Positions 1 through 10,146 are shown, numbered from the stretch's first letter. The stretch is 64,000 bases of DNA from Bythopirellula goksoeyrii (GCF_008065115.1 NZ_CP042913.1:3219827-3283826), one strand, 5' to 3'. The notes: generated from the letters alone by a model not told the origin. Numbers and translations are program-made.

Positions 1-119
1 ATCGCTGGGCTGTTGATTTGACGAATTAGCCAGAATTCGCCACGATGGACTTATTCGACACTACCAAACCTTAATTCACTCTTAATCTAACTTTACAACA
101 GCTACAAGGATTGGCGGCC

Positions 120-683
120 ATGAAAATACTTTATGACGAAGCAACTCTACATCGCGGTGTCGCCGAGATGGCCGCTGAGATTGAGAAAGCCTACGAAGGG
201 CGGCAGCTCACGATCGTGGGAGTGCTCACAGGCAGCGTCGTCTTACTGGCAGATTTGATTCGACAGATCGAACAACCCATGCGAGTCGGTGTTATTCAGG
301 CGTCGAGCTATCGGGGAGCCACCACTGAACGGGGCGACTTGATTATCAACTCCGAGTTGATGCTCGACATCTCAGGTCGCGACGTTCTGCTGGTTGACGA
401 TATCTTTGACACTGGCCACACACTAGAAAACGTTGTTGAGAAATTACACGAATTCAGCCCCAAGTCCGTCAAGTCTGCCGTGCTATTACGCAAACAAGGG
501 CGTCAAGAAACGGAGTACGAACCTGATTTCACCGCGTTCAACATTCCCGATGAGTTCGTTGTTGGGTATGGTCTCGACTACGAAGACATGTATCGCAATC
601 TGCCCTTTCTGGGAGCTCTGGAGCAAGAGGACCTCGATCACCACGAGCAGATGAACCAAGAAACTCAAGTCATTAAGACGTGA
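120..683 (+). CDS. hpt: hypoxanthine phosphoribosyltransferase
   Basis: Purine salvage enzyme that converts hypoxanthine (and usually guanine) plus PRPP to the nucleoside monophosphate in the cytoplasm. The protein is 187 residues, normal for the family. The PRPP-binding signature VLLVDDIFDTGHT is at about residues 89-101, and the upstream SSYRG segment matches the family's flexible loop. I chose the ATG at 120 because AAGGA lies 9 nt before it; a TTG at 111 in the same frame is the alternative. It stands convergent with cytidine deaminase, another nucleotide-salvage gene, 13 bp away. The C-terminal tail after about residue 165 is acidic and poorly conserved. The family assignment is secure. 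Confidence 0.95.
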   Translation: MKILYDEATLHRGVAEMAAEIEKAYEGRQLTIVGVLTGSVVLLADLIRQIEQPMRVGVIQASSYRGATTERGDLIINSELMLDISGRDVLLVDDIFDTGHTLENVVEKLHEFSPKSVKSAVLLRKQGRQETEYEPDFTAFNIPDEFVVGYGLDYEDMYRNLPFLGALEQEDLDHHEQMNQETQVIKT

Positions 684-696
684 GCTTCGAAGTATC

Positions 697-1089
697 TTAC
701 AGCTTTAAGTCAAACTGGGCGGGGAGCAGTTTGTCGAGCGAAGTTTCGACGATTCGGTCGGGTTTGTCTGCGTCGACCAGAAATACTTGCATCGCCCCGC
801 CGAATTCGGCCAGAAACTGTCGGCACGCTCCGCAAGGCGAAGCGGCTCCCTTGGTGGCAACGGCCACTGCCTTAATTTGACGATGTCCTGCCGCTACTGC
901 CGCTCCAGCAGCGATCCGCTCGGCACAAATCGTGAGACCGTAGGATGCATTTTCGACATTTGTACCGGTAAACACAGTACCATCCTCTGCGAGTACGGCC
1001 GCTCCCACCAAGAATTTGGAGTACGGAGCATAAGCATTCTGTCGCGCGGAAATCGCGGCAGGGATTAGTTGATCGGCTGCGGTAGGCAT
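697..1089 (-). CDS. cdd: cytidine deaminase
   Basis: Zinc-dependent deamination of cytidine and deoxycytidine to uridine, a cytoplasmic pyrimidine salvage step. The 130-residue protein has the homotetrameric-type layout: substrate-binding NVENAS at about 44-49, CAE (Cys55, catalytic Glu57) and PCGAC (Cys86 and Cys89), which gives the three-cysteine zinc site. Length and motif spacing are typical. It is convergent with hpt; the 232 bp before it also lie upstream of the methyltransferase gene, so that interval probably holds two divergent promoters, although no box is convincing. Confidence 0.95.
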   Translation of the reverse strand: MPTAADQLIPAAISARQNAYAPYSKFLVGAAVLAEDGTVFTGTNVENASYGLTICAERIAAGAAVAAGHRQIKAVAVATKGAASPCGACRQFLAEFGGAMQVFLVDADKPDRIVETSLDKLLPAQFDLKL

Positions 1090-1321
1090 CGTGAGAAGTT
1101 CCTTAAATCACGGCAGTTATGGACACACAGGAATTTGACTATACTACATATGGCCGAAGAGGCAATTGTTTCCGGGGTAATGTCGAGTGCAGCAATCTGT
1201 GTCATCTTGCTCAGATTTCATGCCACGGATCAAAAACTGTCGGACATGGATTTGATTCAAGCTCTGGTCTTGTTCGTGTTTCGTCCTTGAAATTCCGTGA
1301 CTACATTACTAAGCAGATTCA

Positions 1322-2509
1322 ATGTCCACCCCCTGGCATCCCCAATTCCTATTCGCAGTTTGCCAAACCGGGGCCGAGGCTGCGCTCAAACGGGAATTCG
1401 TCGCCCAAAATCTAGGCTTGCGTCCCTCGTTTTCTCGACCTGGATTCGTGACCTTCAAATTCGACCAACCCTGTGAGAATCCGCAGGGATTTCAGCTTCA
1501 CAGCACGTTTGCACGCACCTGGGGCTTCTCGCTGGGGAAGGTATCGGGCGACCATGCGAGCGAGCTTGCCGCCGCTAGTTGGCAGTTGCCGGGTGTGGCC
1601 GAGGTGCTCATGGCCATCAAGCCGAGAGATCTGCATGTCTGGCAGCGCGATCGCGTTATGCCAGGTGAAGATGGGTTCGAGCCGGGGCCGACGGCTCTGG
1701 CGGCAGAAGTGGATGCGGCGTTGATTGCGAATTCCTCGATTGAGTCGCTGCAATCGCATCGCTATGGTCAGCAGGGGGCCAGTCAGCCGAATACCTGGAT
1801 TCTCGACGCGGTGATCGTCGAACCGGGTGAGTGGTGGTTGGGATGCCATCATGCCAGCCGTCGTGCCGCTTGTTGGGTCGGTGGAGTTCCCCCTATTGGC
1901 CAGCCCGAAGAAGCAGTGAGTCGTGCGTATCTCAAGATGTGCGAGGCGCTTGAGTGGTCGGCATTGCCGATAGCTCGAGGCGAGATTTGCGTGGAACTGG
2001 GCTGTTCTCCAGGTGGAGCTGCCCAAGCGTTGCTCGATAAAGGATTGTTTGTCGTCGGAATTGATCCGGCCGAAGTGGATCCGGTCGTAGAGGCGCATCC
2101 AAATTTCGTCCATGTACGTCGCCGAAGCCTGGATGTGCCCAAGCGAGATTTCCAGAGGGCTAAGTGGCTTACTGCCGACATGAATGTTCCGCCGAGTTAC
2201 ACGCTTGATGCGGTCGAGGACGTCGTATTGCACAAGACTCCCTCGATTCGCGGTCTGGTGCTTACTCTTAAGCTAGCAGATTGGTCGTTAACTTCCGAAA
2301 TAGGCAATTTAGTTAAACGAGTTCGAAGCTGGGGATACCGCGACGTACGGACTCGGCAACTTGCATTCAATCGTCAGGAGTTCTGTCTTGTGGCGCTCAA
2401 AAGCCGGGCTCAACGGCGGATTAAGCGAGGTGCCTCCCAGCGCCGCATCAGAACTGACGCACCCCATTCAGGTGTTCCAGGCAAGATGCATGGCGAAAGT
2501 CCTTCGTAG
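1322..2509 (+). CDS. RlmM-like SAM-dependent RNA 2'-O-methyltransferase
   Basis: Predicted FtsJ-fold methyltransferase acting on RNA, most like the RlmM group that methylates ribose in 23S rRNA. The N-terminal half (about residues 1-185) resembles the substrate-recognition part of RlmM. The C-terminal half holds the SAM-binding motif CVELGCSPGGAAQALL near residues 222-237, followed by GIDPAEVDP, and a late catalytic-type segment LVLTLKLADW with a lysine in the expected place. The last 40 residues are basic and serine-rich and look like an unstructured extension. Family membership is clear; the exact target nucleotide is an inference. It reads toward the outer-membrane pair that follows. Confidence 0.8.
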   Translation: MSTPWHPQFLFAVCQTGAEAALKREFVAQNLGLRPSFSRPGFVTFKFDQPCENPQGFQLHSTFARTWGFSLGKVSGDHASELAAASWQLPGVAEVLMAIKPRDLHVWQRDRVMPGEDGFEPGPTALAAEVDAALIANSSIESLQSHRYGQQGASQPNTWILDAVIVEPGEWWLGCHHASRRAACWVGGVPPIGQPEEAVSRAYLKMCEALEWSALPIARGEICVELGCSPGGAAQALLDKGLFVVGIDPAEVDPVVEAHPNFVHVRRRSLDVPKRDFQRAKWLTADMNVPPSYTLDAVEDVVLHKTPSIRGLVLTLKLADWSLTSEIGNLVKRVRSWGYRDVRTRQLAFNRQEFCLVALKSRAQRRIKRGASQRRIRTDAPHSGVPGKMHGESPS

Positions 2510-2697
2510 TGCCTCCATGCAGTTGGTACGACAAGAGGGAGTCGTATATCTGGTAGCATGCGGCCAAAGCTATCGCAAGCAGCAGGGTAGGGAGTGTGCC
2601 AGCGTCGCGAACCGCCGTTGACTCTATCGGTCGAGAAAAGTACTTAAGAGCCGCTCGAAATATCGTGTATCGGCATTCCCGCGCCCCAGGCATCTTC

Positions 2698-3888
2698 GTG
2701 CTTCGACTTTTTTCAAAGCTTCTGTTGTTTCTAGCCGCCTGTTCAATTGGCACGAACTGGGTGTGCGCGCAGCGTGTTCAATTTCCCACTCAAGTACCTT
2801 CTTATGATGTTACTCCTCCGGGCTACACGCCACCGAGTCTATCTCCCACTGCGCCCCAGATAACACCAACCTTCGATCCCTATGCCAATCCGAATCTAGG
2901 CGCTCCTCCGCCTGATATTCCTTACACGGTCTCTCCGCAGTTCGCGCAGCCACAGCAGTACGGGCAACCAGTCTTGCCTCAGGCAACGCCACCGGTCAAT
3001 CCCGGAGTACCACAGCAGGGGGGATCGCTGTATCCGAATGGGATGCCTTATCAATGGGAGTCGAACACCTATCAGTATGGCAACTCGGATGGTACCGTTG
3101 CTCACTTGCAACGTTTGATGCAACAGATCAGCCTGGAACAGACCTATATCTATTCGAATGGCAGTGCCGATGGGTTCAGTGTGAATCGCACGGAACTGGC
3201 AGCAACGTTTGGTGTACCGATATTCTACAACCCTGAAACACCTCTACTCATAACTCCTGGTTTTGCTTTCAATTGGTGGGGCGGGCCTAAAGTGCCTGGG
3301 GCTGATCTCCCCCCGCGGGTCTACGATGCCTATATCGACGGCGCTTGGCATCCCCAATTTAGCCAGTTCTGTTCGGCCGACCTCGGCTTGCGTACCGGCG
3401 TTTGGACTGACTTCAATAATTGGAATGATGCAATTCGCATCATGGGTCGGGGTCTGGGGAATATCGCTTTGTCACCTCAGTTCAATCTCATTGGAGGGGT
3501 GTGGTATCTCGATCGCAATTCCGTGAAGCTCCTGCCGGCTGGTGGTGTTCATTGGCGACCAGGTGGGCTGTGGGATTTTTATCTTGTGTTTCCTAATCCG
3601 AAAATCAGACGCCGATTTACAACCTTTGGTGCCAGTCAGAGTTGGATCTATTTTGCGGGAGAATATGGCGGAGGAAGGTGGGCGGTCGAGAGAGAGGTTG
3701 GCGATGATAATGTCGACTACAATGACATCCGCGCGATTTTTGGTATCGAGTGGGAAACGCAAACACAAATGCGTGGGCATTTAGAAATAGCCTACGTGTT
3801 CGATCGAGAGATCATTTACGCTCAGACGCCTACCCCTACCTTGAATCTGGACGACTCCATCATGTTCCGTGGTGGTTTCGACTTCTGA
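2698..3888 (+). CDS. secreted proline-rich outer-membrane beta-barrel protein (DUF6268-like)
   Basis: Probably an outer-membrane barrel of unknown function. From the GTG at 2698 the protein starts with a good signal peptide ending VCAQ. A proline/glutamine-rich linker of about 110 residues follows, and then a beta-strand-rich domain ending in GFDF; a terminal phenylalanine is typical of outer-membrane barrels. The same frame is open back to a GTG at 2596, but that would bury the signal peptide. The C-terminal 250 residues are clearly paralogous to the next gene: shared blocks include PLxITP, GRGL, GEFGGG/GEYGGG, YVFxRE and LDDSxxxR. The family name DUF6268 is from memory of similar planctomycete proteins and is not certain. 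The two genes are 8 bp apart and likely co-transcribed. Confidence 0.7.
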   Translation: MLRLFSKLLLFLAACSIGTNWVCAQRVQFPTQVPSYDVTPPGYTPPSLSPTAPQITPTFDPYANPNLGAPPPDIPYTVSPQFAQPQQYGQPVLPQATPPVNPGVPQQGGSLYPNGMPYQWESNTYQYGNSDGTVAHLQRLMQQISLEQTYIYSNGSADGFSVNRTELAATFGVPIFYNPETPLLITPGFAFNWWGGPKVPGADLPPRVYDAYIDGAWHPQFSQFCSADLGLRTGVWTDFNNWNDAIRIMGRGLGNIALSPQFNLIGGVWYLDRNSVKLLPAGGVHWRPGGLWDFYLVFPNPKIRRRFTTFGASQSWIYFAGEYGGGRWAVEREVGDDNVDYNDIRAIFGIEWETQTQMRGHLEIAYVFDREIIYAQTPTPTLNLDDSIMFRGGFDF

Positions 3889-3896
3889 GTCATCGC

Positions 3897-5009
3897 ATGG
3901 CGCCAACCTCCGTTCAGCCTGCTATCTGTGTTCTGTTTGGCATGGTGGCTAACTCCTTGCTCTGGGGAGCCACGGTCGATTCTAAGACGTTTGGCCAAAC
4001 GCAACGAGCATGGGGAGGCACCATGCTTGCGGAGCCAATTCCTCATCAACCTGAAGTATTGCACGATCATTGGGTCGAGATCGCCGAACCACTCGAACTA
4101 GATGCAATGCTCATGAAAGATGAGCAGCTGCGTGTTGCGAATCTCGCCTCCGAAACCACAGCCATCGCGTCCGATCTTGATCTGATCGAATCCGACCAGC
4201 CCTCACTCCCGCCGGGAACTCGTGATGGTGTTTTCCAGAAGTTGCTTCTGACAGGAACGTATTTGCCGCAGTTGGATTCCGATAGTCTCGGATGGGGGGA
4301 CCTGGAAGCTGCGGTCGTGTTAGGATTCCCCTTTTTGCGACGAGATACACCGTTGATCATCACTCCCCGCTATGGTGTGCATTACCTCGATGGCGCAGCC
4401 AACTTCGATTTGCCCGACAAACTCTTCGATGCATCTATTGAGTTCCGCCATCTACGCAAGTTTGGCGATGGCCCCTGGGCCATGGATGCCGCCGTCACAC
4501 TCGGCCACTACAGTGACTACGAATCGGACGACGCCGATGCCTTTCGTGTCTCAGGACGTGGGCTGGCCGTTTATGAATCTAGCCCGCAGGCAAAGTGGGT
4601 TGGCGGAGTGGCCTATCTCAATCGCGCCGGGGCGACCTTTCTGCCAGTTGCCGGTGTGATCTACGAGCCGTATCCTGACGTTTCTTATGAGCTTATTCTA
4701 CCGCGGCCACGCTTTTGGTGGTTACTCCCAGGCAGCGATAGACAAACTGGTGACGAGCGCTGGGTCTTCGTGGGAGGAGAATTTGGCGGAGGGGTCTGGT
4801 CGATCGTTCGCCCCGCCACAGGAATGCAAGACCTCTTGTCCTATAGAGACTTCCGAGTCGTGTTGGGCTACCAGCACAAACTTCCGAGTGGGATGAGTGC
4901 CACCGCCGAGCTTGGCTATGTCTTCGGCAGAGAATTAGAATTCTCCAGCCCTTCGCCTGACGTCTCGCTCGATGATTCCATGTTCGCTCGATTGGGATTG
5001 CAGTTCTGA
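3897..5009 (+). CDS. outer-membrane beta-barrel protein, paralogue of the preceding gene
   Basis: Second member of a tandem pair. The ATG at 3897 sits 8 bp after the stop of the first gene and opens a plausible signal peptide (about 30 residues). The same frame is open further upstream into the previous gene, which I regard as overlap, not coding. The mature part aligns over its whole length with the barrel of the first gene: PLIITPRYG, GRGLAVYE, FVGGEFGGG, YVFGRELEF and a C-terminal LQF. It lacks the proline-rich linker. The function is unknown; a heteromeric outer-membrane assembly is one possibility suggested by co-expression and divergence of the two copies. Confidence 0.7.
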   Translation: MAPTSVQPAICVLFGMVANSLLWGATVDSKTFGQTQRAWGGTMLAEPIPHQPEVLHDHWVEIAEPLELDAMLMKDEQLRVANLASETTAIASDLDLIESDQPSLPPGTRDGVFQKLLLTGTYLPQLDSDSLGWGDLEAAVVLGFPFLRRDTPLIITPRYGVHYLDGAANFDLPDKLFDASIEFRHLRKFGDGPWAMDAAVTLGHYSDYESDDADAFRVSGRGLAVYESSPQAKWVGGVAYLNRAGATFLPVAGVIYEPYPDVSYELILPRPRFWWLLPGSDRQTGDERWVFVGGEFGGGVWSIVRPATGMQDLLSYRDFRVVLGYQHKLPSGMSATAELGYVFGRELEFSSPSPDVSLDDSMFARLGLQF

Positions 5010-6033
5010 TGGTGGTGGATGAAAAGCTGCGAGTTTCGAGGCGCGAGTTCCGAGTGTAGGTAGGCCGCGAACAAGCTGAGCTGTTTAGGCATATTTCTCG
5101 TTCGCACGCTCTGCCTGCCGAACTCGTCCCCATGCTCTGTCTTCCGACCTCGTCCCCGCGCTCCGCGTGGGGACGCGCTGCCAGCGAGGCTCCGCCTGGT
5201 ACGAGCAGAGTGCCGGAAGCTCACGCAGCCGGCTCGCCTGATTTGGAAACATGCGCGTCCGGCTCGTCTCGTCCGATTTGGGCACCGCGGCGGAAGTTTT
5301 GCCTGGCCCATTTTTTCGAGAACGCGTTTTTCAAAAAATAATTAATTCGCAATTTGCAGTTTTCTCCGGGTTTCATAAAGATTCTGAAATTGTTTTTGAA
5401 CCAAAAACTCATTGCGACACCGTCAAAAATCCTCAGTCCATCTTGGAAACGAAAGCCAATACCGACATACGGATCTCTAGCTCGGGCCACTGTTCGGATA
5501 AGCGGTAAACGGTTCAATTTTCAAAGATCTCGCCTGATATGCGGCAAGCTCCATTATCGCGATTCGTGAACAGATTTCGACACGGATTTTTGGGCCATCT
5601 ATGAAGGCCCGCTTAGCGAGCGGGAACATGCAGCGAAGTCTGAGATTCGTGATGCTAGGCAGAGGCTTCGCGGCAAACTATTTCGGAGGGCAAGTACAGC
5701 GATGACGGAGACAGCCTTCTTTGTCGGTAATGGCCTGCTGCGTAGATGGGTGACCCTGTAACCCACCTTACCTCCACAATGAGGCGGCATATTGGGTGGT
5801 AGTTGATTTGCCGCTCGCTGAGTGAGCCAATTACGTGTGGAGAGTCGGCAGGAATGTCAAAGCTAGCAGGGCTCTTATAGGCGCTCCGTAGCTTTCCAGA
5901 CCGTTACAGGTTATCGCTATACGTGCGCTAGATTGCCCAAGTGTCATAACTGGATGGAGTGCCGTTAATCGAAGTGTCGATCCCACAGAGAAAGAGCTTT
6001 CTAAAACAGCTTTGTTTAGTTCCGGGTTTTTCC
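5010..6033. other. 1-kb gene-poor interval with GC-rich repeat-like sequence
   Basis: No supported gene. Around 5151-5175 there is an imperfect hairpin (CGTCCCCGCG, a short loop, then CGCGTGGGGACG), followed by GAGGCTCCGCC-type sequence, like short intergenic repeats often seen in planctomycetes. The rest (5200-6030) has only short frames without signal peptides, motifs or ribosome-binding sites. Confidence 0.4.
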
Positions 6034-7467
6034 ATGCGCCAACTCACAGTTTTCACATATCTGGGTCTGAGTCTCCTGTTGGCGTATGTGCAAGATGCAA
6101 TTTTGCAAGAGCTGATAGCCCCACCACCTGCCCCGGTGCCTTCGTCCACTGGTATGCATTACACGGCTCCACCTCGCATTCCTCCTACGCCTAGTGAAAT
6201 TGCCTCCTCCGAGGCCTACCCATCCCAGGAACCAGTGGCAGCCTATAGTCTAGAAGAACTTCTTGTCATGGCAGCGAAGCATAATCCGACACTCCGCTAG
6301 GCGAGGGCACATATTTCTGCTGAGCTTGGTAAAGCGCTCCAAGCAGGTCTCTATCCCAATCCTGTTCTTTCGTATGAAGCTGAACAAATCGGCGTAGATG
6401 GCCCCAGTGGAACAAGCACTCCTGGTGAGTTTCAAGGTGGCGTGGTTGAGCAAAGATTTGTCACCGGCGGCAAGCTGCGACTAAGCCGAGAGAAGTACCT
6501 TCGCCGAGCGCGCGTTTCGGAAAATCTCGCGATGGCGCAACAGTTTCGCGTATGCAATGACGTTCGCATTCATTTCTACAAGACACTAGCGGCAAGTGAT
6601 ATCCTCTCGATCCGTCGCGAAATGGTTAAAACCGCCGAAGACTCGGCCGTCACTGCTCAAGAATCGTACAATGTGGGTCAATCGAATCGACCCCAGGTCC
6701 GGCGAGCCAACGTGGTCTTACAACGTGCGCGACTCGATGTTTTAGCAGCTGAGAATGCCTACAACCAAGCCTTCCGGACATTGAGCACTCTCGTAGGCGT
6801 GCCGTTATGCATGGGTATGGTCGAAGGGGCACTCGAAAGCACGTGTCCCGTAATGTCATTTGAAGAAGCTTACGGACGACTCCTGGCTGAAAGTCCCCAG
6901 CTAGCTGCGGCACGTGCTAAACTCGCAGTAGATCAGGCTACGGTTGCAAGAGAAAATGTTCAATGGGTTCCTGACATCGTAGTTCGCGGCGGTGCGGGCT
7001 ATAACTTTGAGGCAGAGGAAACGACCGCCGTGGCAGGTGTTGCCTTTGATGTGCCCCTCTTCGACCGCAATCAAGGCACTGTCCGTCAGGCTCAAGCAGA
7101 CTATGCGCGTCAGCGCCAAGAGATTGAGCGGGTAGAACTTGAATTGCGAAATCGCTTGGCAATGATCTATCAGCAATATCTCACGGGGATGCAGCATGCT
7201 CAGGAGTATGCAGAAGTGATCCTACCAGAATTGAAGGCGGCATACCGTGAATTGCTAGAGAGTTACAAGGAAAGGCGAGTCGATTGGCCAGACGTTTTGA
7301 TGGCACAACATGATTATTTTGACGCCCGGCTTACTCAAGTAGATAATTTACTTCATGCCCGTACGCAAGAGGTACTGATTTATGGCTACTTATTACACGA
7401 TGGATTGATGGCCGCTCCCGACATTACGCCGCCTGGTCACATCGATTCAGTACCAAAGCCTCGCTAA
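6034..7467 (+). pseudogene. TolC-family outer-membrane efflux protein interrupted by an in-frame amber stop
   Basis: Outer-membrane channel of the TolC/CusC/CzcC type, with two OEP repeats built of long helices. Reading starts at the ATG at 6034 with a short hydrophobic leader, passes YSLEELLVMAAKHNPTLR (the usual start of OEP repeat 1) and hits TAG at 6298-6300. The same frame then continues without interruption as ARAHISAELGKALQAGLYPN to the stop at 7467. There is no frameshift, so one base change (for example CAG to TAG) explains the break. The second part keeps the VEQRFVTGGKLRLSR block and the second repeat (about 6840-7400). It lies 42 bp before a multicopper oxidase gene, which suggests a copper-export context. 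A suppressed stop or a sequencing error cannot be excluded. Confidence 0.8.
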
Positions 7468-7509
7468 GCCTAAAAAATCTCTGCACTTTCGATACAAGTG
7501 AGAACCACC

Positions 7510-9045
7510 ATGAGTCAACACGAGTCCAAACCGAATAGCAGTGAACGGCGGCGGTTCCTGAAAACTTCTGCCCTGGCTGCCGGGGGAGCCCTCTACGGAG
7601 GGCTCGTGGGAACTAATGCTGCCGCACAAGTTCATGCGAATAAAATGACTGATATGCAGCATGGCGACAAACTTCCAGCGCCTCTGGGAAACCCCAAGTC
7701 GGGAAGGCCCGCTGGGTATCGAGATGATTATGATGGATTCTCACGCTTCAAGCCCTCGCGGGGGAATGACCCGAACTCAGAGTTTTATTTAGGCAAACTG
7801 GTGCCGGGCTTTCGGGATGTCGGCGCCGGACCTGCTCCTTTCGTGACACCGGACCTAGAGAAATTGCCTTGGAAAATGGTCGGTGGCGTCAAGGAATTTC
7901 ACCTGGTGCCAATGGCAGTCGAACGAGAAGTCTTACCAGGGTACAAACTAAATGTGTATGGCTACAACGGTTCGATGCCCGGTCCAACCATTGAAGTGAA
8001 TCAAGGGGACCGAATTCGTATTGTTGTCACGAATGAATTGCCAGAGGACACTTCTGCGCACTGGCATGGCTTTGAGTTACCCATTCAATATGACGGTGCG
8101 AGCGAACTCACACAGAACCTTATCAAGCCAGGCAAGAGCTTTGTTTACGAGTTTGACATCCATGAGGAAGGCACGTTCTTCTATCACTCGCACATTCCCA
8201 TGCAGGAGGCCTTTGGCAGCGTCGGGTTCATGATTGTTCACCCCCAAAAGGTATTCGATCCGCCGGTGGACCGCGACCTTGGGTTGATTTTCCAGAACTT
8301 CTTTATCGAGCCGTCTCAGTCGATTGCTGACTCATGGCGAATGGATTGGAATTGGCAAACGATCAATGGACGCAGTGGCCCATACACCACTCCTTTAGTA
8401 GTTAAGCATGGTGAGCGCGTCCGAATTCGCATCATGAATTTCTCACCTATGCAGCATCATCCAATTCATATTCATGGCCATACGTTCTGGATCACCGGCC
8501 ATGAGGGTGCGCGGATCCCTCATAGTGCTTGGGTGCCGCGAAATACGGAGTTGGTCGGTATCGCTCAGGCAACTGATTTTGAGTTCATAGCCAACAACCC
8601 AGGTGACTGGATGTTTCATTGCCACATGGTGCATCACATGATGAACCATATGACCCGCCAAGTCGGTCCGCGCGTCCGACCCGACCAGAGCGTCGATGCC
8701 TATCTGGCAAACCTTGACCAGTCGCCTGGCGTAAAACTTCTGAACCCGGACCCCGGCTTTAAGACCCCCGGATATCCCCAAGAAATGAAGGGGATGGAGA
8801 TGAAACCCGATTTCATGAAGAGAATTTGGAATCGCCGAGAAGTGCAGGGAATGCGTGCAATGTGGCCTATGTCGGTGATGGGTCTGATGACGGTGCTTCG
8901 TGTGCTTCCAGACGATCTTTATCAAATTGTCATGGAAAGCGATCAGCCAGTCGAAAAAGGAGCAGTCTTTGCAGAGATTGTGCGGCGGTTTGGCAATCCC
9001 TCCGACTATAAGTCGGCACCAATGATGATGCATGATATGTCTTGA
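7510..9045 (+). CDS. multicopper oxidase, Tat-exported (CopA-like)
   Basis: Periplasmic multicopper oxidase, probably for Cu(I) oxidation and copper tolerance. Starting at the ATG at 7510 it has a Tat signal (SERRRFLKTSALAAGG). All four copper-binding motifs are present: HWH at about 184-186, HSH at 226-228, HPIHIHGH at 317-324 and HCHMVHHMMNHM at 370-381, which supplies the type 1 ligands Cys371, His376 and Met381. The stretch after residue 390 is long (about 120 residues) and rich in Met, including MKGMEMKPDFMK and MMMHDMS at the end, as in copper-resistance oxidases. It follows the broken TolC gene by 42 bp, so both were probably one operon. Substrate is inferred, not shown. A GTG at 7498 is an alternative start. 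Confidence 0.9.
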   Translation: MSQHESKPNSSERRRFLKTSALAAGGALYGGLVGTNAAAQVHANKMTDMQHGDKLPAPLGNPKSGRPAGYRDDYDGFSRFKPSRGNDPNSEFYLGKLVPGFRDVGAGPAPFVTPDLEKLPWKMVGGVKEFHLVPMAVEREVLPGYKLNVYGYNGSMPGPTIEVNQGDRIRIVVTNELPEDTSAHWHGFELPIQYDGASELTQNLIKPGKSFVYEFDIHEEGTFFYHSHIPMQEAFGSVGFMIVHPQKVFDPPVDRDLGLIFQNFFIEPSQSIADSWRMDWNWQTINGRSGPYTTPLVVKHGERVRIRIMNFSPMQHHPIHIHGHTFWITGHEGARIPHSAWVPRNTELVGIAQATDFEFIANNPGDWMFHCHMVHHMMNHMTRQVGPRVRPDQSVDAYLANLDQSPGVKLLNPDPGFKTPGYPQEMKGMEMKPDFMKRIWNRREVQGMRAMWPMSVMGLMTVLRVLPDDLYQIVMESDQPVEKGAVFAEIVRRFGNPSDYKSAPMMMHDMS

Positions 9046-9683
9046 TAGTCTCGTTCAGCTGGGAGAGTTCGTGCCGCGAGCATGACTGCTACAAATCGAC
9101 CGACTGATTTCCACAAAGATTTTCATGCCAGTTAGTGCCAGGGATGGACGACTTCTCGCGGGGGACGCGCTCTGCTCCGCTGGCGCTGCGCATCGCGGCT
9201 AACGTACGCGCCTCGAAGAGAGGTTGGGAGGGAAGATAGTATTCTCGATCGTGTAGCCCAATATCGATCGCGGCGATTCGATGATCGTCCGGGTGGGGTT
9301 GAATTTTCGAGTAAGAAGAGAGGCGCAAGGCTGAGCCAGAGGAGTGGAGTCAGAAGCAAGGATCGCGAGGTTGGATTCGAAACATCCTCTCCACTACCCA
9401 CGAACCGCCAGTATCGTCTTCTGTCTGGGCGGTGGAGGCCGAGGAATTGAGGATGCCGTTGGTAACTGGGGAGGTTATCCGGTAATGTCTACAAGCGGGA
9501 TTATTGAGGAATTCACCTAAGTCCTTACTGCAAATGCCTTTGCGCGACTAATGGCAGTGTTCGGCCAATTTCCCAGAATTGAATTCCGCTAATCAGACGA
9601 TATCGTTAATAGTAATGGGGCTGGTATTGTATGATGGAGTGATTCTCGCCTTTCTTTTCAGTCGCAAACACTAGGGAACTTTT
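9046..9683. other. 638-bp interval without supported gene
   Basis: No frame has a credible start, motif or codon pattern. A GC-rich patch near 9155-9200 (GGGGACGCGCT and CGCTGGCGCTGCG) resembles the intergenic repeat-like sequence near 5.15 kb but shares only a short core with it. A terminator for the oxidase gene is not obvious. Confidence 0.3.
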
Positions 9684-10130
9684 GTGAAGCCAATCCTGCA
9701 AGCACTCTTGGTAGCTGATCATGTCTACGTGGATGCAACTACCAACAAGAAAGTCGTTGCAGGTGTTTTCCGAAATTTGCAGTACAGACAACCTCAGTCT
9801 GTCGTCCAGCCAGACGACAACAAGGGGCAAGTTTCAATTAAGATCCCCCCTGGCGGGATGGCAGCAGGATCACCTTTTTGCTACATCGCTTTGACCGACG
9901 TCAAAGGGAAGCAGCAATTCGTCTTGCGCTATGTGAACTTAGCCGACGACAAAGCATTATTTCAGACTGACCTAGAGGTCAATTGTCCTGACCCTCTTGA
10001 ATCAGTTGAGATCGTTTTGCCTTTACCGATGCTGCCTGTTCCTGGTCCTGGAACCTACGCACTTGAGCTGATATGGCACGGCGAGCCATTGGGGACACAT
10101 AGAATTACAGTCAAAGAACTGAAAGATTGA
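9684..10130 (+). CDS. small conserved protein, DUF6941-like, first gene of the HicBA operon
   Basis: 148-residue soluble protein of unknown function. The GTG start at 9684 has AGGGA 6 nt before it. The opening KPILQALLVADHVYVDATTNKKVVAGVF and the predicted beta-sandwich pattern (alternating hydrophobic strands, a PVPGPGTYALEL segment near 120) resemble the DUF6941 family, which is recalled and not verified. No signal peptide, no catalytic motif. The stop is 16 bp before hicB, so the three genes 9684-10696 likely form one transcript; whether this protein takes part in the toxin-antitoxin function is unknown. Confidence 0.65.
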   Translation: MKPILQALLVADHVYVDATTNKKVVAGVFRNLQYRQPQSVVQPDDNKGQVSIKIPPGGMAAGSPFCYIALTDVKGKQQFVLRYVNLADDKALFQTDLEVNCPDPLESVEIVLPLPMLPVPGPGTYALELIWHGEPLGTHRITVKELKD

Positions 10131-10146
10131 AAGCGAGAGAGTTGCA

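Noticed and set aside
1412-2233. A 273-codon reverse-strand frame inside the RlmM-like gene
   Set aside because: It is the antisense shadow of a clearly coding frame with recognised SAM-binding motif; no independent signal.
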